Shown here piece after piece: positions 1 through 5,588 of a stretch of 14,473 nt of DNA. Position 1 is the first letter of the stretch; every line of letters starts with the position of its first letter. The notes under the pieces were generated by a model. That model ran no database searches. It was not told the DNA's origin and was given only the letters and a program-made list of their open reading frames with translations. Made by a program: the position numbers and the translations under genes. The stretch spans positions 1 through 14,473 of the forward strand of contig DMCJ01000010.1 of the NCBI GenBank assembly GCA_003446735.1. The letters run 5' to 3'. The stretch comes from Lachnospiraceae bacterium (GTDB lineage Bacteria; Bacillota; Clostridia; Lachnospirales; Lachnospiraceae).

Positions 1-4
1 GTCT

Positions 5-50
5 CGGTTCTTAGCAAGCACAAGCACAGCGAAGTGCGAGCTTAGAACCG
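5..50. repeat. Long imperfect inverted repeat (hairpin)
   Basis: The outer arms CGGTTCTTAGC (5-15) and GCTTAGAACCG (40-50) pair over 11 bases with a single mismatch. Inside, GCAC (24-27) pairs with GTGC (34-37) around an AGCGAA loop, and the hexamer AAGCAC occurs twice in tandem at 16-27. The loop core AGCGAAG is shared with the hairpin at 4436-4457. This looks like a dispersed intergenic structure rather than part of a gene; its role is unknown. Confidence 0.6.
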
Positions 51-75
51 TTAGGGTCTACGTTCCACTCCGGTC

Positions 76-110
76 GGCGCAAAACCAAGGTCCCCCGGAC
101 CTTGTGCGCC
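76..110. repeat. Strong GC-rich hairpin
   Basis: CAAGGTCC (86-93) and GGACCTTG (97-104) form a perfect 8-base stem with a CCC loop, and GGCGCA (76-81) with TGCGCC (105-110) extends it past a four-base bulge (AAAC). It sits about 80 bases beyond the yraN stop codon. No T-run follows on either strand, so it is not a textbook terminator, although such a hairpin could still protect an mRNA 3' end. Confidence 0.6.
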
Positions 111-188
111 CGCGCTTGAGCGGAAGCGTGTCGCGACATATCTTTGACAATTGCCCGGCGTGATATTAATTCAAAGTATTAGCCACCT

Positions 189-593
189 CTACCATATGGT
201 ATCCGCATATCCCATCTCAGGAAACGGAAACGCATCTTTGATAAGTCTTATCTCATCTCCCACTATGGCTATAACATCAAAACGGATCTTTGTCTCAGGT
301 GATATGTGCGCATATTTTAAATAAAACAGCGCGGTCTTTGCGATCTTTTGCTGTTTTTTTATGCCCACTGCTTCTTCCGGAGCTCCCGATCTTTTGCCGG
401 CTCTGTATTTTACCTCAATAAATACCAGCGTATCTTTATCGCGCGCTATTATATCTATCTCGCCCGATCTTACCCTGTAATTTCTTTTAAGTATACTGTA
501 ACCTTCAGACATGAGAAAGCGACAGGCTTTCTCCTCATGATCGGAGCCGACCTGTCGCTTGTTTTCATTTTGCTTATCAAAAGTATCCGGCAT
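189..593 (-). CDS. yraN: YraN/UPF0102 family nuclease-like protein
   Basis: This 134-residue protein has the normal length and order of motifs for the YraN (UPF0102) family, whose fold resembles Holliday-junction resolvases and PD-(D/E)xK nucleases. The family signature is plain: a helix-rich start (VGSDHEEKACRFL), RNYR at 37-40, GEIDII at 44-49 and FIEVKYR at 58-64, giving candidate metal ligands E45, D47, E60 and K62, followed by RFDVIAI at 104-110. The cellular role of the family is not settled; a link to DNA processing or repair is inferred from the fold. The start is ATG at 593, seven bases after the AIM24 stop codon, with no strong ribosome-binding site, so translation is probably coupled to the upstream gene. 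The first 11 residues extend slightly beyond the usual family start. Confidence 0.9.
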   Translation of the reverse strand: MPDTFDKQNENKRQVGSDHEEKACRFLMSEGYSILKRNYRVRSGEIDIIARDKDTLVFIEVKYRAGKRSGAPEEAVGIKKQQKIAKTALFYLKYAHISPETKIRFDVIAIVGDEIRLIKDAFPFPEMGYADTIW

Positions 594-600
594 AGATATC

Positions 601-1284
601 TTATTTACTGTTTAAAGGCAGATAAGGTACCAAAGATGAAGCCATCTGAGAGATAGGCATGGTCTGTATCCAGATATGACCGGGTCCTGTTATAACCGTG
701 TTAAACAATCCTTCACCGCCGAAAAGTGCATTCTTAAGACCGGGAACCGTCTGGACATCCATCTGGCATGTTGCTGTCATAGCAGCAAGATAACCCGTAT
801 CAAGGATCATGCTCTGACCGGGCTGTAATTCATATTCCTTGATATATCCGTCGAATTCAAGGAAGGCAACGCCCTGTCCGGATAATTTCTGCATGATAAA
901 GCCTTCGCCGCCAACAAAGCCGGCTCCAACCTTCTTCTGGAAGTGAACGGAAAGCTCTACTCCTGCGGTTGATGCTAAAAATGCGGATTTCTGTGCTATG
1001 ATCTCCTGTCCGGGAGCAACTTCAAACGCTCTGATGGAACCGGGGAAGCTTGATGCGAATGCGATCATACCGGGGCCACCCTGAGCGGTATATTTGTTCT
1101 GGAACATGCTCTCCCCTGAAAATGCACGTCCTAACATCTTGCCGACGCCGCCGTTGGAACTGGTCTCCATCTTCATATTGGGAGTCATCCAGCTCATAGC
1201 ACCCTTCTCTGTGATCATGGTCTCGTTTGCATCGAGTTCACAGATTACAACCGGTAACGGTTCTCCTTCGATACTGTACTTCAT
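601..1284 (-). CDS. AIM24 / TIGR00266 family protein
   Basis: This 227-residue protein belongs to the AIM24 (TIGR00266) family, a beta-rich, glycine-rich fold found across bacteria and related to the yeast mitochondrial protein Aim24. Recognisable features are the early MITEKGAMSWMTPN segment, the glycine-rich GGVGKMLGRAFSGES stretch, then QGGPGMIAFASSFPG, FVGGEGFIMQKLSGQG and the closing GGEGLFNTVITGPGHIWIQT. There is no signal peptide or membrane segment, so it is presumably cytoplasmic. No catalytic residues are known for bacterial members and no function is assigned here. The start is well defined: GGAGG at 1291-1295 lies 6 bases before the ATG. It heads a two-gene unit with yraN, downstream of the traX terminator and of a candidate promoter at 1316-1345. 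Confidence 0.9.
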   Translation of the reverse strand: MKYSIEGEPLPVVICELDANETMITEKGAMSWMTPNMKMETSSNGGVGKMLGRAFSGESMFQNKYTAQGGPGMIAFASSFPGSIRAFEVAPGQEIIAQKSAFLASTAGVELSVHFQKKVGAGFVGGEGFIMQKLSGQGVAFLEFDGYIKEYELQPGQSMILDTGYLAAMTATCQMDVQTVPGLKNALFGGEGLFNTVITGPGHIWIQTMPISQMASSLVPYLPLNSK

Positions 1285-1315
1285 GTTTTTCCTCCTTTTA
1301 CATATAAAAATAAGA

Positions 1316-1345
1316 ATTAAAATGCATAGTTAAAGTATAACTCAA
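1316..1345 (-). promoter_or_regulatory. Candidate sigma-A promoter for the AIM24-yraN unit
   Basis: On the minus strand a TTGAGT -35 element (1340-1345) and a TTTAAT -10 element (1316-1321) are separated by 18 bases, followed by an AT-rich leader and a strong ribosome-binding site for the AIM24 gene. It lies between the traX terminator and the AIM24 start, where a promoter is expected. The -35 match is only partial (4 of 6), so the exact element is uncertain. Confidence 0.4.
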
Positions 1346-1364
1346 AGAGGAAAAAAAGTACAGA

Positions 1365-1399
1365 ATAAAAAAGAGCATTTTTCATATTCCCATGCTCTT
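1365..1399 (-). terminator. Intrinsic terminator overlapping the traX stop
   Basis: On the minus strand AAGAGCAT (1392-1399) and ATGCTCTT (1371-1378) form a perfect 8-base stem with a 13-base loop, followed immediately by TTTTTTATT. The traX stop codon (1382-1384) lies inside the loop, so the terminator starts within the last codons of traX. It closes the pepD-flhB-like-traX unit. Confidence 0.75.
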
Positions 1400-2230
1400 A
1401 CATATCATCGCAATGATCAGAAGATGCAGCGGATAGATCAAATAAAAGGTGTATTTAAGGGAAAGACCGCGCTTGCCGTTATAATTTTTTACAAGCAAAA
1501 GCGATATAAAACACGGGAGTTCATTTGGCATGATGCAGGTAAGGATCGCGCAGTTTCCAAGATGTGCCCTGTATTTCGGATCGGGAAAATCCTTTCTTAG
1601 AAACAAAAGATAGGTAAATACGATCGCAAGTATTCCGCTTGATGAGTAATCGGTGTTTAAAAACTGTGCCAAAGATGCCCCAAGCAGCGTGATAAATACA
1701 TTTGCAAGCACTGTTATGGCATCGCGCTTTTCATTTGAAATATCAGTTAGGTGCTTTTTAAGAAAACCTGACGCCATATCAATTAAACAGATCGTACAAA
1801 ATCCCAAAAAGAGCGTAAAGTAGACGTTCTGATACTCTTTTACAAACATGCCGCCTTTAAGTGCAAGGTCAAAGGGAATCTCTGATATGAAAGCAAAGAT
1901 CAAAAGGCGGAGTGCGTATTTAAAACGGCTACGGGTATGAAAAAAGCCTTCGATAAGGCAAAAGATAAAAATCGGAAAAGCAAGTCGGCCTATCCCCCTT
2001 AAAAGCTGATAAAAAAGGGCCGGATAAAGTCCTTCGTCCGAACTTTCAAAATAGAGTTTGATCTTTTGAAAAGAAAATCCGATATCATGAAGCTGAAAAT
2101 ACCTTTTAACGATACCGGCCCCGATATGATCGATGATCATGAATATCATGGCGGCGATCTTAAGCGTACTCTCGGGGATGCCTTTATTTTCTGTAACGCT
2201 CACAGCGTCTTTATCTTTAATAAAACTCAT
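1382..2230 (-). CDS. TraX-family integral membrane protein
   Basis: This 282-residue polytopic membrane protein belongs to the TraX family, named after the F-plasmid protein needed for pilin N-acetylation; chromosomal Firmicutes members are common and mostly uncharacterised, and there is no other conjugation gene here. The family motifs are present in order: LKIAAMIFMIIDHIGAGIV (23-41), GRLAFPIFIFCLIEGF (81-96), FISEIPFDLAL (114-124), NVYFTLFLG (135-143), DYSSSGILAI (194-203) and KYTFYLIYPLHLLII (259-273). Many hydrophobic segments (about eight to ten) are seen between these. An acyltransferase role is a family-level suggestion only. The start follows the stop codon of the FlhB-like gene by two bases, with GGGAAG as a modest ribosome-binding site, so the genes are probably translationally coupled. 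An N-terminal cytoplasmic leader of about 20 residues precedes the first TM. Confidence 0.88.
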   Translation of the reverse strand: MSFIKDKDAVSVTENKGIPESTLKIAAMIFMIIDHIGAGIVKRYFQLHDIGFSFQKIKLYFESSDEGLYPALFYQLLRGIGRLAFPIFIFCLIEGFFHTRSRFKYALRLLIFAFISEIPFDLALKGGMFVKEYQNVYFTLFLGFCTICLIDMASGFLKKHLTDISNEKRDAITVLANVFITLLGASLAQFLNTDYSSSGILAIVFTYLLFLRKDFPDPKYRAHLGNCAILTCIMPNELPCFISLLLVKNYNGKRGLSLKYTFYLIYPLHLLIIAMICKSMGI

Positions 2231-2232
2231 GA

Positions 2233-2532
2233 TCAGATCTTCCCGTGCTTTGCCATCTTCTCTTTGATCTTATCCATACGGTCAACAAAAACAAGGATCT
2301 CGGCTACGACTTCATAAAGCTCCGGCGGGATCATATCACCTATTTCCAGCTTGGAAAGAGTATTTGCCAGCTTATCATCCTTATGGACGGGAATGTCGGA
2401 TTCCTTCGCCTTTTCTATGATCTTTTCGGCGACAAGTCCCGTTCCCGAGGCAATGACCTTGGGGGCATCTTCTTCAGGATCGTATGATAAGGCTATGGCC
2501 TGTTTTCTTTTTAACTTCTTATCTTCACTCAT
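2233..2532 (-). CDS. Free-standing FlhB C-terminal-like (EscU/YscU/HrcU) protein
   Basis: This 99-residue protein matches the cytoplasmic C-terminal domain of FlhB/YscU, the switch component of flagellar and type III export gates, without the N-terminal membrane part. The visible motifs are AIALSYDPEEDAPKVIASG (12-30), AEKIIEKAKESDIPV (35-49), LANTLSKLEIGDMIPPELYE (55-74) and VVAEILVFVDRMDK (75-88). The autocleavage NPTH sequence of FlhB should sit just before AIAL, but here the residues are KRKQ, so the protein cannot self-cleave in the usual way. Such short homologues are frequent in motile Firmicutes and spirochaetes, often near yraN and rnhB. The ATG at 2532 is chosen over a GTG at 2541; both overlap the end of the upstream PepD fusion gene (stop at 2525), suggesting coupling. 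A role in export or flagellar assembly is inferred from the family. Confidence 0.85.
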   Translation of the reverse strand: MSEDKKLKRKQAIALSYDPEEDAPKVIASGTGLVAEKIIEKAKESDIPVHKDDKLANTLSKLEIGDMIPPELYEVVAEILVFVDRMDKIKEKMAKHGKI

Positions 2533-4369
2533 CTTCGCCACTTATACGTTCAAGCAGTTTACGTCCGTTGTCTTTAAGATATTTATCCCATTTCCTGTAA
2601 TCGGGAAATACCCTTAATACTTCATCATAGAATTCCTTTGAATGATTCATATGCTTCCTGTGGCACAGCTCATGAACTACGACGGAATCGATAACTTCGT
2701 CAGGTGTGAGCATTAAAAGGCAGTTAAAATTAAGATTACCCTTTGAAGAACAGCTGCCCCATCTGGATCTTATCTTTTTAACACAGACGCGGCCGTAGGT
2801 AACTCCGACTAAAGGAGCATAATATGCCACTCTCTTTTTTATATGTTCATTTCCTCTGTCGATAAGGTCTTTTATCTCGCTCTTACTTAATTTTCCTTCG
2901 GAAAGTCTGCTTAAAAGCCTTAAGAGAAATTCAAATGTCCTCTCAACGCTTTTTATATCCATCGTCTCTTTGGGAGTATGGATATCTTTAAGATCGGGGC
3001 CGATCGAGATGATATCGATACCTTCTATGGCTCCCGCGAAAAGACCGCATTCAAGGCCTGCATGTATGGCTTCGATCACGGGTTTCTTTTTGTACTGCTC
3101 CTTAAATACATCAACTGCCGTCTTCCTAAGAAGCGAATCTTTTTTATATTCCCAGGCCGGATATTCTCCGGAAACTTCAACATTTCCTCCGAGGCTCTCA
3201 GTTAAGCATTTTATCTTATCAAATACTTCCTTTTTCTCGCTCTCTATACTGCTTCTTACCGAAAATGTCATTTTAACTTCATTACTTGCAGTCTCAAGAA
3301 TGCCCATATTTAAAGATGTTTCAACAAGGCCGGAAATCTCAGGACTCATTCGAAGGACTCCGAATGGCATGTTAAAAAGAGCACATATTACTCTTTTTGC
3401 GGACTCTTCATCCATTTCATTTTCCATTAAAGCATTTATCTCATCATCAGATGCTTTTGAAACGGAAATACTGATATCAGGGTCGGTAACCGCAAATTCT
3501 TTTTGTACTTTCTTTTCAAAAGTACTTACAAGATCGGAAAGTTTACCGGTTTCATCTTTGGATACGGATAAATATGCCCGGGCACTCCTCGGGATCGCGT
3601 TATCTTTTAAGCCTCCGCTTAATTCCATAATCCCAAAGGATATTTGATCTGAAAGTTCATAAAGAAGACGCCCGAGCATCACGTTTGTATTAGCTCTTCC
3701 TTTATCGATCTCCTGGCCGCTGTGTCCTCCGAGAAATCCGTTAAGACTTAATCTTATGATTTCACCGGATGAGCCTGAAGCAATTCGTTTAACGGGGAGA
3801 AAAACCTTAACTGTCATTCCGCCGGCGCATCCTACCGTAAATATGCCTTCATCCTCGGAATCTATATTTATCATCATCTTAGATTTAAGCACTGAAAAAT
3901 CAAATGCTGCGGCACCGAGCATTCCTATCTCTTCATCTACCGTAAATACAGCTTCGATCGGAGGATGAACATATAAGTCAGAGTCAAGGATCGCAAGGCA
4001 CATGGCAACGGCAATACCGTCATCGGCTCCTAAAGTAGTGCCTTTTGCCTTAAGCATTCCGTTTTCTATATAAAGCTTAAGACCATCCTTCTTAAAATCT
4101 ATATCGGCATCATCATCCTTTTCGCACACCATATCAAGATGTCCCTGCAGGATGATGCTCTCCTTTTCCTCATTTCCTTTGCTTCCGGGCTTATATATAA
4201 CGACATTATTGCTGTCGTCCTGATAATATTTAAGACCTCTTTCTTTAGCAAAGTTAACGACATAGTCGCTTATCCTTTTGGTATCTCTTGATCCGTGCGG
4301 GATCGCACATATTTCCTCAAACAATTTTAAAACCTTTTCGGGCTTAAAACCCGCCGTAACATATTCCAT
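2525..4369 (-). CDS. pepD: PepD aminoacyl-histidine dipeptidase fused to a YgjP-like zinc metalloprotease domain
   Basis: This 614-residue protein has two enzyme domains. Residues 1 to about 488 are a full-length PepD (M20C) dipeptidase, which splits Xaa-His and similar dipeptides in the cytoplasm. Metal-site motifs are visible: QGHLDMV (H77, D79), TLGADDG (D116), VDEEIG (E146/E147), NIDSED (D170), and late IHAGLECGLF (H436) and IHTPKE (H464). E. coli PepD ends at a comparable point (about 485 residues). After a short linker (SRLSEGKLSKSEI) residues about 495-614 match the C-terminal half of the YgjP/M48-like (DUF45) family: AYYAPLVGVTYGR, SRWGSCSSKGNLNFN, the zinc motif HELCH (566-570) and a third ligand H576 in NHSKEF. 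The N-terminal half of YgjP is absent. The reading frame is open across the junction. The gene starts an operon with the FlhB-like gene and traX; the ribosome-binding site AAGGA lies about 11 bases before the ATG. Confidence 0.92.
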   Translation of the reverse strand: MEYVTAGFKPEKVLKLFEEICAIPHGSRDTKRISDYVVNFAKERGLKYYQDDSNNVVIYKPGSKGNEEKESIILQGHLDMVCEKDDDADIDFKKDGLKLYIENGMLKAKGTTLGADDGIAVAMCLAILDSDLYVHPPIEAVFTVDEEIGMLGAAAFDFSVLKSKMMINIDSEDEGIFTVGCAGGMTVKVFLPVKRIASGSSGEIIRLSLNGFLGGHSGQEIDKGRANTNVMLGRLLYELSDQISFGIMELSGGLKDNAIPRSARAYLSVSKDETGKLSDLVSTFEKKVQKEFAVTDPDISISVSKASDDEINALMENEMDEESAKRVICALFNMPFGVLRMSPEISGLVETSLNMGILETASNEVKMTFSVRSSIESEKKEVFDKIKCLTESLGGNVEVSGEYPAWEYKKDSLLRKTAVDVFKEQYKKKPVIEAIHAGLECGLFAGAIEGIDIISIGPDLKDIHTPKETMDIKSVERTFEFLLRLLSRLSEGKLSKSEIKDLIDRGNEHIKKRVAYYAPLVGVTYGRVCVKKIRSRWGSCSSKGNLNFNCLLMLTPDEVIDSVVVHELCHRKHMNHSKEFYDEVLRVFPDYRKWDKYLKDNGRKLLERISGEDE

Positions 4370-4386
4370 CTATTTAAATTTCCTTT

Positions 4387-4428
4387 CGCGTCCTGCGTAA
4401 GCAGGAAGGTTTTTCTGCGCGGCTCTGC
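4387..4428. repeat. Direct repeat copy 1 in hairpin cluster
   Basis: This 42-base element begins CGCGTCCTGC and ends GCGCGGCTCTGC, and it recurs at 4467-4508 with a few substitutions and a one-base length change. It holds the small hairpin TCCTGC-GTAA-GCAGGA (4391-4406). The arm CGCGGCTC (4418-4425) is complementary to GAGCCGCG at 4463-4470. It lies between the cheV terminator and the pepD start. Confidence 0.75.
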
Positions 4429-4435
4429 TTCTTGT

Positions 4436-4457
4436 CGAGAAAGCGAAGGCTTTCTCG
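4436..4457. other. Perfect 9-base-pair hairpin between the two repeats
   Basis: CGAGAAAGC (4436-4444) and GCTTTCTCG (4449-4457) pair perfectly around a GAAG loop. The hairpin sits midway between the direct repeats. No T-run follows on either strand, so it is not a standard terminator. Its AGCGAAG core also occurs in the hairpin at 5-50. Confidence 0.65.
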
Positions 4458-4466
4458 TGCGCGAGC

Positions 4467-4508
4467 CGCGTCCTGCATAAGCAGGAAAATTCCCTGCGCG
4501 GCTCTGCG
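4467..4508. repeat. Direct repeat copy 2 in hairpin cluster
   Basis: This second copy of the repeat at 4387-4428 is offset by 80 bases and keeps the small hairpin TCCTGC-ATAA-GCAGGA (4471-4486); its substitution (A for G) falls in the loop. Its CGCGGCTC arm (4497-4504) pairs with GAGCCGCG (4463-4470), the same strand that copy 1 could pair with, so two competing folds are possible. Confidence 0.75.
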
Positions 4509-4510
4509 CA

Positions 4511-4543
4511 TAAAAGAAAAAGGGAACGCGCGCAGCGTTCCCC
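4511..4543 (-). terminator. Intrinsic terminator of cheV
   Basis: On the minus strand GGGAACGC (4535-4542) and GCGTTCCC (4522-4529) make a perfect 8-base GC-rich stem with a 5-base loop, followed by TTTTTCTTTTA. It begins about 20 bases after the cheV stop codon. It is the clearest terminator in the window and separates cheV from the pepD unit. Confidence 0.9.
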
Positions 4544-4563
4544 GCATGATCACATCAATCTTA

Positions 4564-5460
4564 TTATTTAAGTACGAGTGAATCAACAACCTGGATGAGG
4601 TTACCGATCTCGGGCTTTGTAAGCTGTGCATTGGCTCCAAGCTGCTCACCCTTTATCCTCATCTCATTATTGATTAGGGATGAGAAGATAACGACCGGGA
4701 TATCTTTGGATTCATCAGTCGTCTTAATGAGCTTTGTCAGATGATGTCCGTCCATAAGAGGCATCTCGATATCAGTGATAACACACTGTACATGCTCATG
4801 TAAAGAGCCCTGATCGATACATTCCTTGATGATAGCCCAAGCTGCCTGACCGTTCTCGACATGGAGAAGATTCTCATATCCGGCCTTATGGAGACAGTCA
4901 ACGATGAGCTTATTAAGAAGAGGCGAATCTTCAACAACAAGAACGGGAATATTGTTCCTGTCTCTGTGACCAAGCTCATCCACTTCAGAGACCTTAAGTC
5001 CGGTCTCGGGAGAGATGTCGGTAACGATCTTCTCAAAGTCAAGTATGATTATGAGCTCTCCGTCGATCTTAACTATACCTGTCGCCACTCCGTCTTCGGA
5101 TGTGGAAACGGCTGCACCGGGCTTTATGATATCAGTCCAGGATACTCTGTGAATACCTACGACCTGATCTACATGGAATGCTATATCAAGCTTGTTAAAG
5201 TTCGTGATAATGAAAAGGCCCGAAGGATCCGATGAGCCTTTCTGGAGGCAATTCTTAAGGTCTATAGCCGTGATCATCGTATCTCTCGGCATAAATAAGC
5301 CTTCTATACTGGGATGTGAATTGGGAACAGGTGTGACTTCCGTATAATTGATGATCTCACGGATCTTAGCCACATTGATACCGTATGAATTCTCCCCCAG
5401 CTTGAATACCAGTATCTCCAGTTCGTTTGTACCGCTATCCAGTAAAATATTAGTGTCCAT
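4564..5460 (-). CDS. cheV: Chemotaxis coupling protein CheV (CheW domain plus receiver)
   Basis: This 298-residue protein has the normal CheV length and layout. Residues about 12-155 form a CheW domain that couples chemoreceptors to the CheA kinase: LEILVFKLGENSYGINVAKI, REIINYTEVTPVP, GLFMPRDTMITAIDL and GELIIILDFEKI. Residues about 171-298 are a CheY-like receiver with the acidic pair VVEDSP (E177, D178), the phosphoacceptor D230 in ITDIEMPLMDG, S260 at the switch position, and K282 in LTKPE. Phosphorylation by CheA is expected to tune adaptation. The ATG at 5460 is preferred over one at 5499 because AAGGAAAGGTG lies 8 bases upstream of it. The gene is monocistronic between its own candidate promoter and a strong terminator. 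No receptor, CheA or flagellar gene is in the window. Confidence 0.95.
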   Translation of the reverse strand: MDTNILLDSGTNELEILVFKLGENSYGINVAKIREIINYTEVTPVPNSHPSIEGLFMPRDTMITAIDLKNCLQKGSSDPSGLFIITNFNKLDIAFHVDQVVGIHRVSWTDIIKPGAAVSTSEDGVATGIVKIDGELIIILDFEKIVTDISPETGLKVSEVDELGHRDRNNIPVLVVEDSPLLNKLIVDCLHKAGYENLLHVENGQAAWAIIKECIDQGSLHEHVQCVITDIEMPLMDGHHLTKLIKTTDESKDIPVVIFSSLINNEMRIKGEQLGANAQLTKPEIGNLIQVVDSLVLK

Positions 5461-5468
5461 ACCTTCTT

Positions 5469-5479
5469 CACCTTTCCTT
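5469..5479 (-). promoter_or_regulatory. Ribosome-binding site that sets the cheV start
   Basis: The minus-strand sequence AAGGAAAGGTG ends 8 bases before the ATG at 5460. It supports this start over the in-frame ATG at 5499, which would place 13 extra residues before the CheW domain and would read through this site. Confidence 0.7.
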
Positions 5480-5514
5480 ACGCGCTCATAAAAGTGCATA
5501 ATTAATCCCGCAAT

Positions 5515-5544
5515 ATAGTATATTTTATCATATATTATTTACAA
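5515..5544 (-). promoter_or_regulatory. Candidate promoter of cheV
   Basis: In the very AT-rich gap upstream of cheV, a minus-strand TTGTAA (5539-5544) and TACTAT (5515-5520) stand 18 bases apart, like a sigma-A promoter. No motility-type (sigma-D, TAAA with GCCGATAA) element was recognised. Because the whole region is AT-rich, the assignment of the boxes is tentative. Confidence 0.4.
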
Positions 5545-5560
5545 AGAAAAGTATTTTACC

Positions 5561-5588
5561 AAAAAAATATCACAGCTCACCAATGAGC
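5561..5588 (-). terminator. Possible weak terminator of the nrdD-to-lipoprotein run
   Basis: On the minus strand GCTCA (5584-5588) and TGAGC (5575-5579) form a 5-base stem with a TTGG loop, and a run of seven Ts (5561-5567) follows seven bases later. The hairpin overlaps the last codons of the lipoprotein gene. The stem is short and the T-run is not adjacent, so termination may be inefficient. Confidence 0.4.

Larger units (their letters stand above)
1..188. other. Gene-free region with GC-rich hairpins at the window edge
   Basis: No convincing coding sequence, tRNA or rRNA is visible here. It lies just downstream of yraN. The first 140 bases are clearly more GC-rich than the neighbouring genes and hold several inverted repeats in a row: arms 5-15 and 40-50 (one mismatch), arms 76-81 plus 86-93 against 97-104 plus 105-110, a short stem 113-117/124-128, and the perfect palindrome TGTCGCGACA at 129-138. 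None is followed by a T-run on the minus strand, so none looks like a standard intrinsic terminator for yraN. From 140 to 188 the sequence is AT-rich and featureless. The left part may continue outside the window. Confidence 0.7.

Noticed and set aside
144..171. TTGACA followed by TTAATT on the plus strand as a promoter
   Set aside because: The -35 box is perfect but the -10 box is poor, and it would transcribe antisense into yraN with no gene to serve.
348..656. Plus-strand open frame of 102 codons
   Set aside because: It overlaps yraN antisense and the AIM24 end, without a ribosome-binding site or recognisable product.
1382..2230. Evidence for a conjugative element from the TraX name
   Set aside because: Chromosomal TraX-family proteins are common in Firmicutes, and no relaxase, coupling protein, integrase or attachment repeat is present in the window.
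2970..3647. Plus-strand open frame of 225 codons
   Set aside because: It lies entirely antisense to the well-supported PepD domain, has no recognisable domain or ribosome-binding site, and has low-complexity Ser/Leu-rich composition typical of a shadow frame.
4387..4508. Possible CRISPR array
   Set aside because: Only two repeat copies are present, the intervening segment is itself a perfect hairpin, there is a length change between copies, and no cas gene is nearby.
4374..4649. Minus-strand open frame of 91 codons across the hairpin cluster
   Set aside because: It begins inside cheV in another frame, crosses the cheV terminator and reads through the repeats; its product is Arg/Ser-rich with no domain, so it is not a credible gene.
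4861..5235. Plus-strand open frame of 124 codons
   Set aside because: It is antisense to the conserved CheV receiver and CheW domains and shows no family motif.
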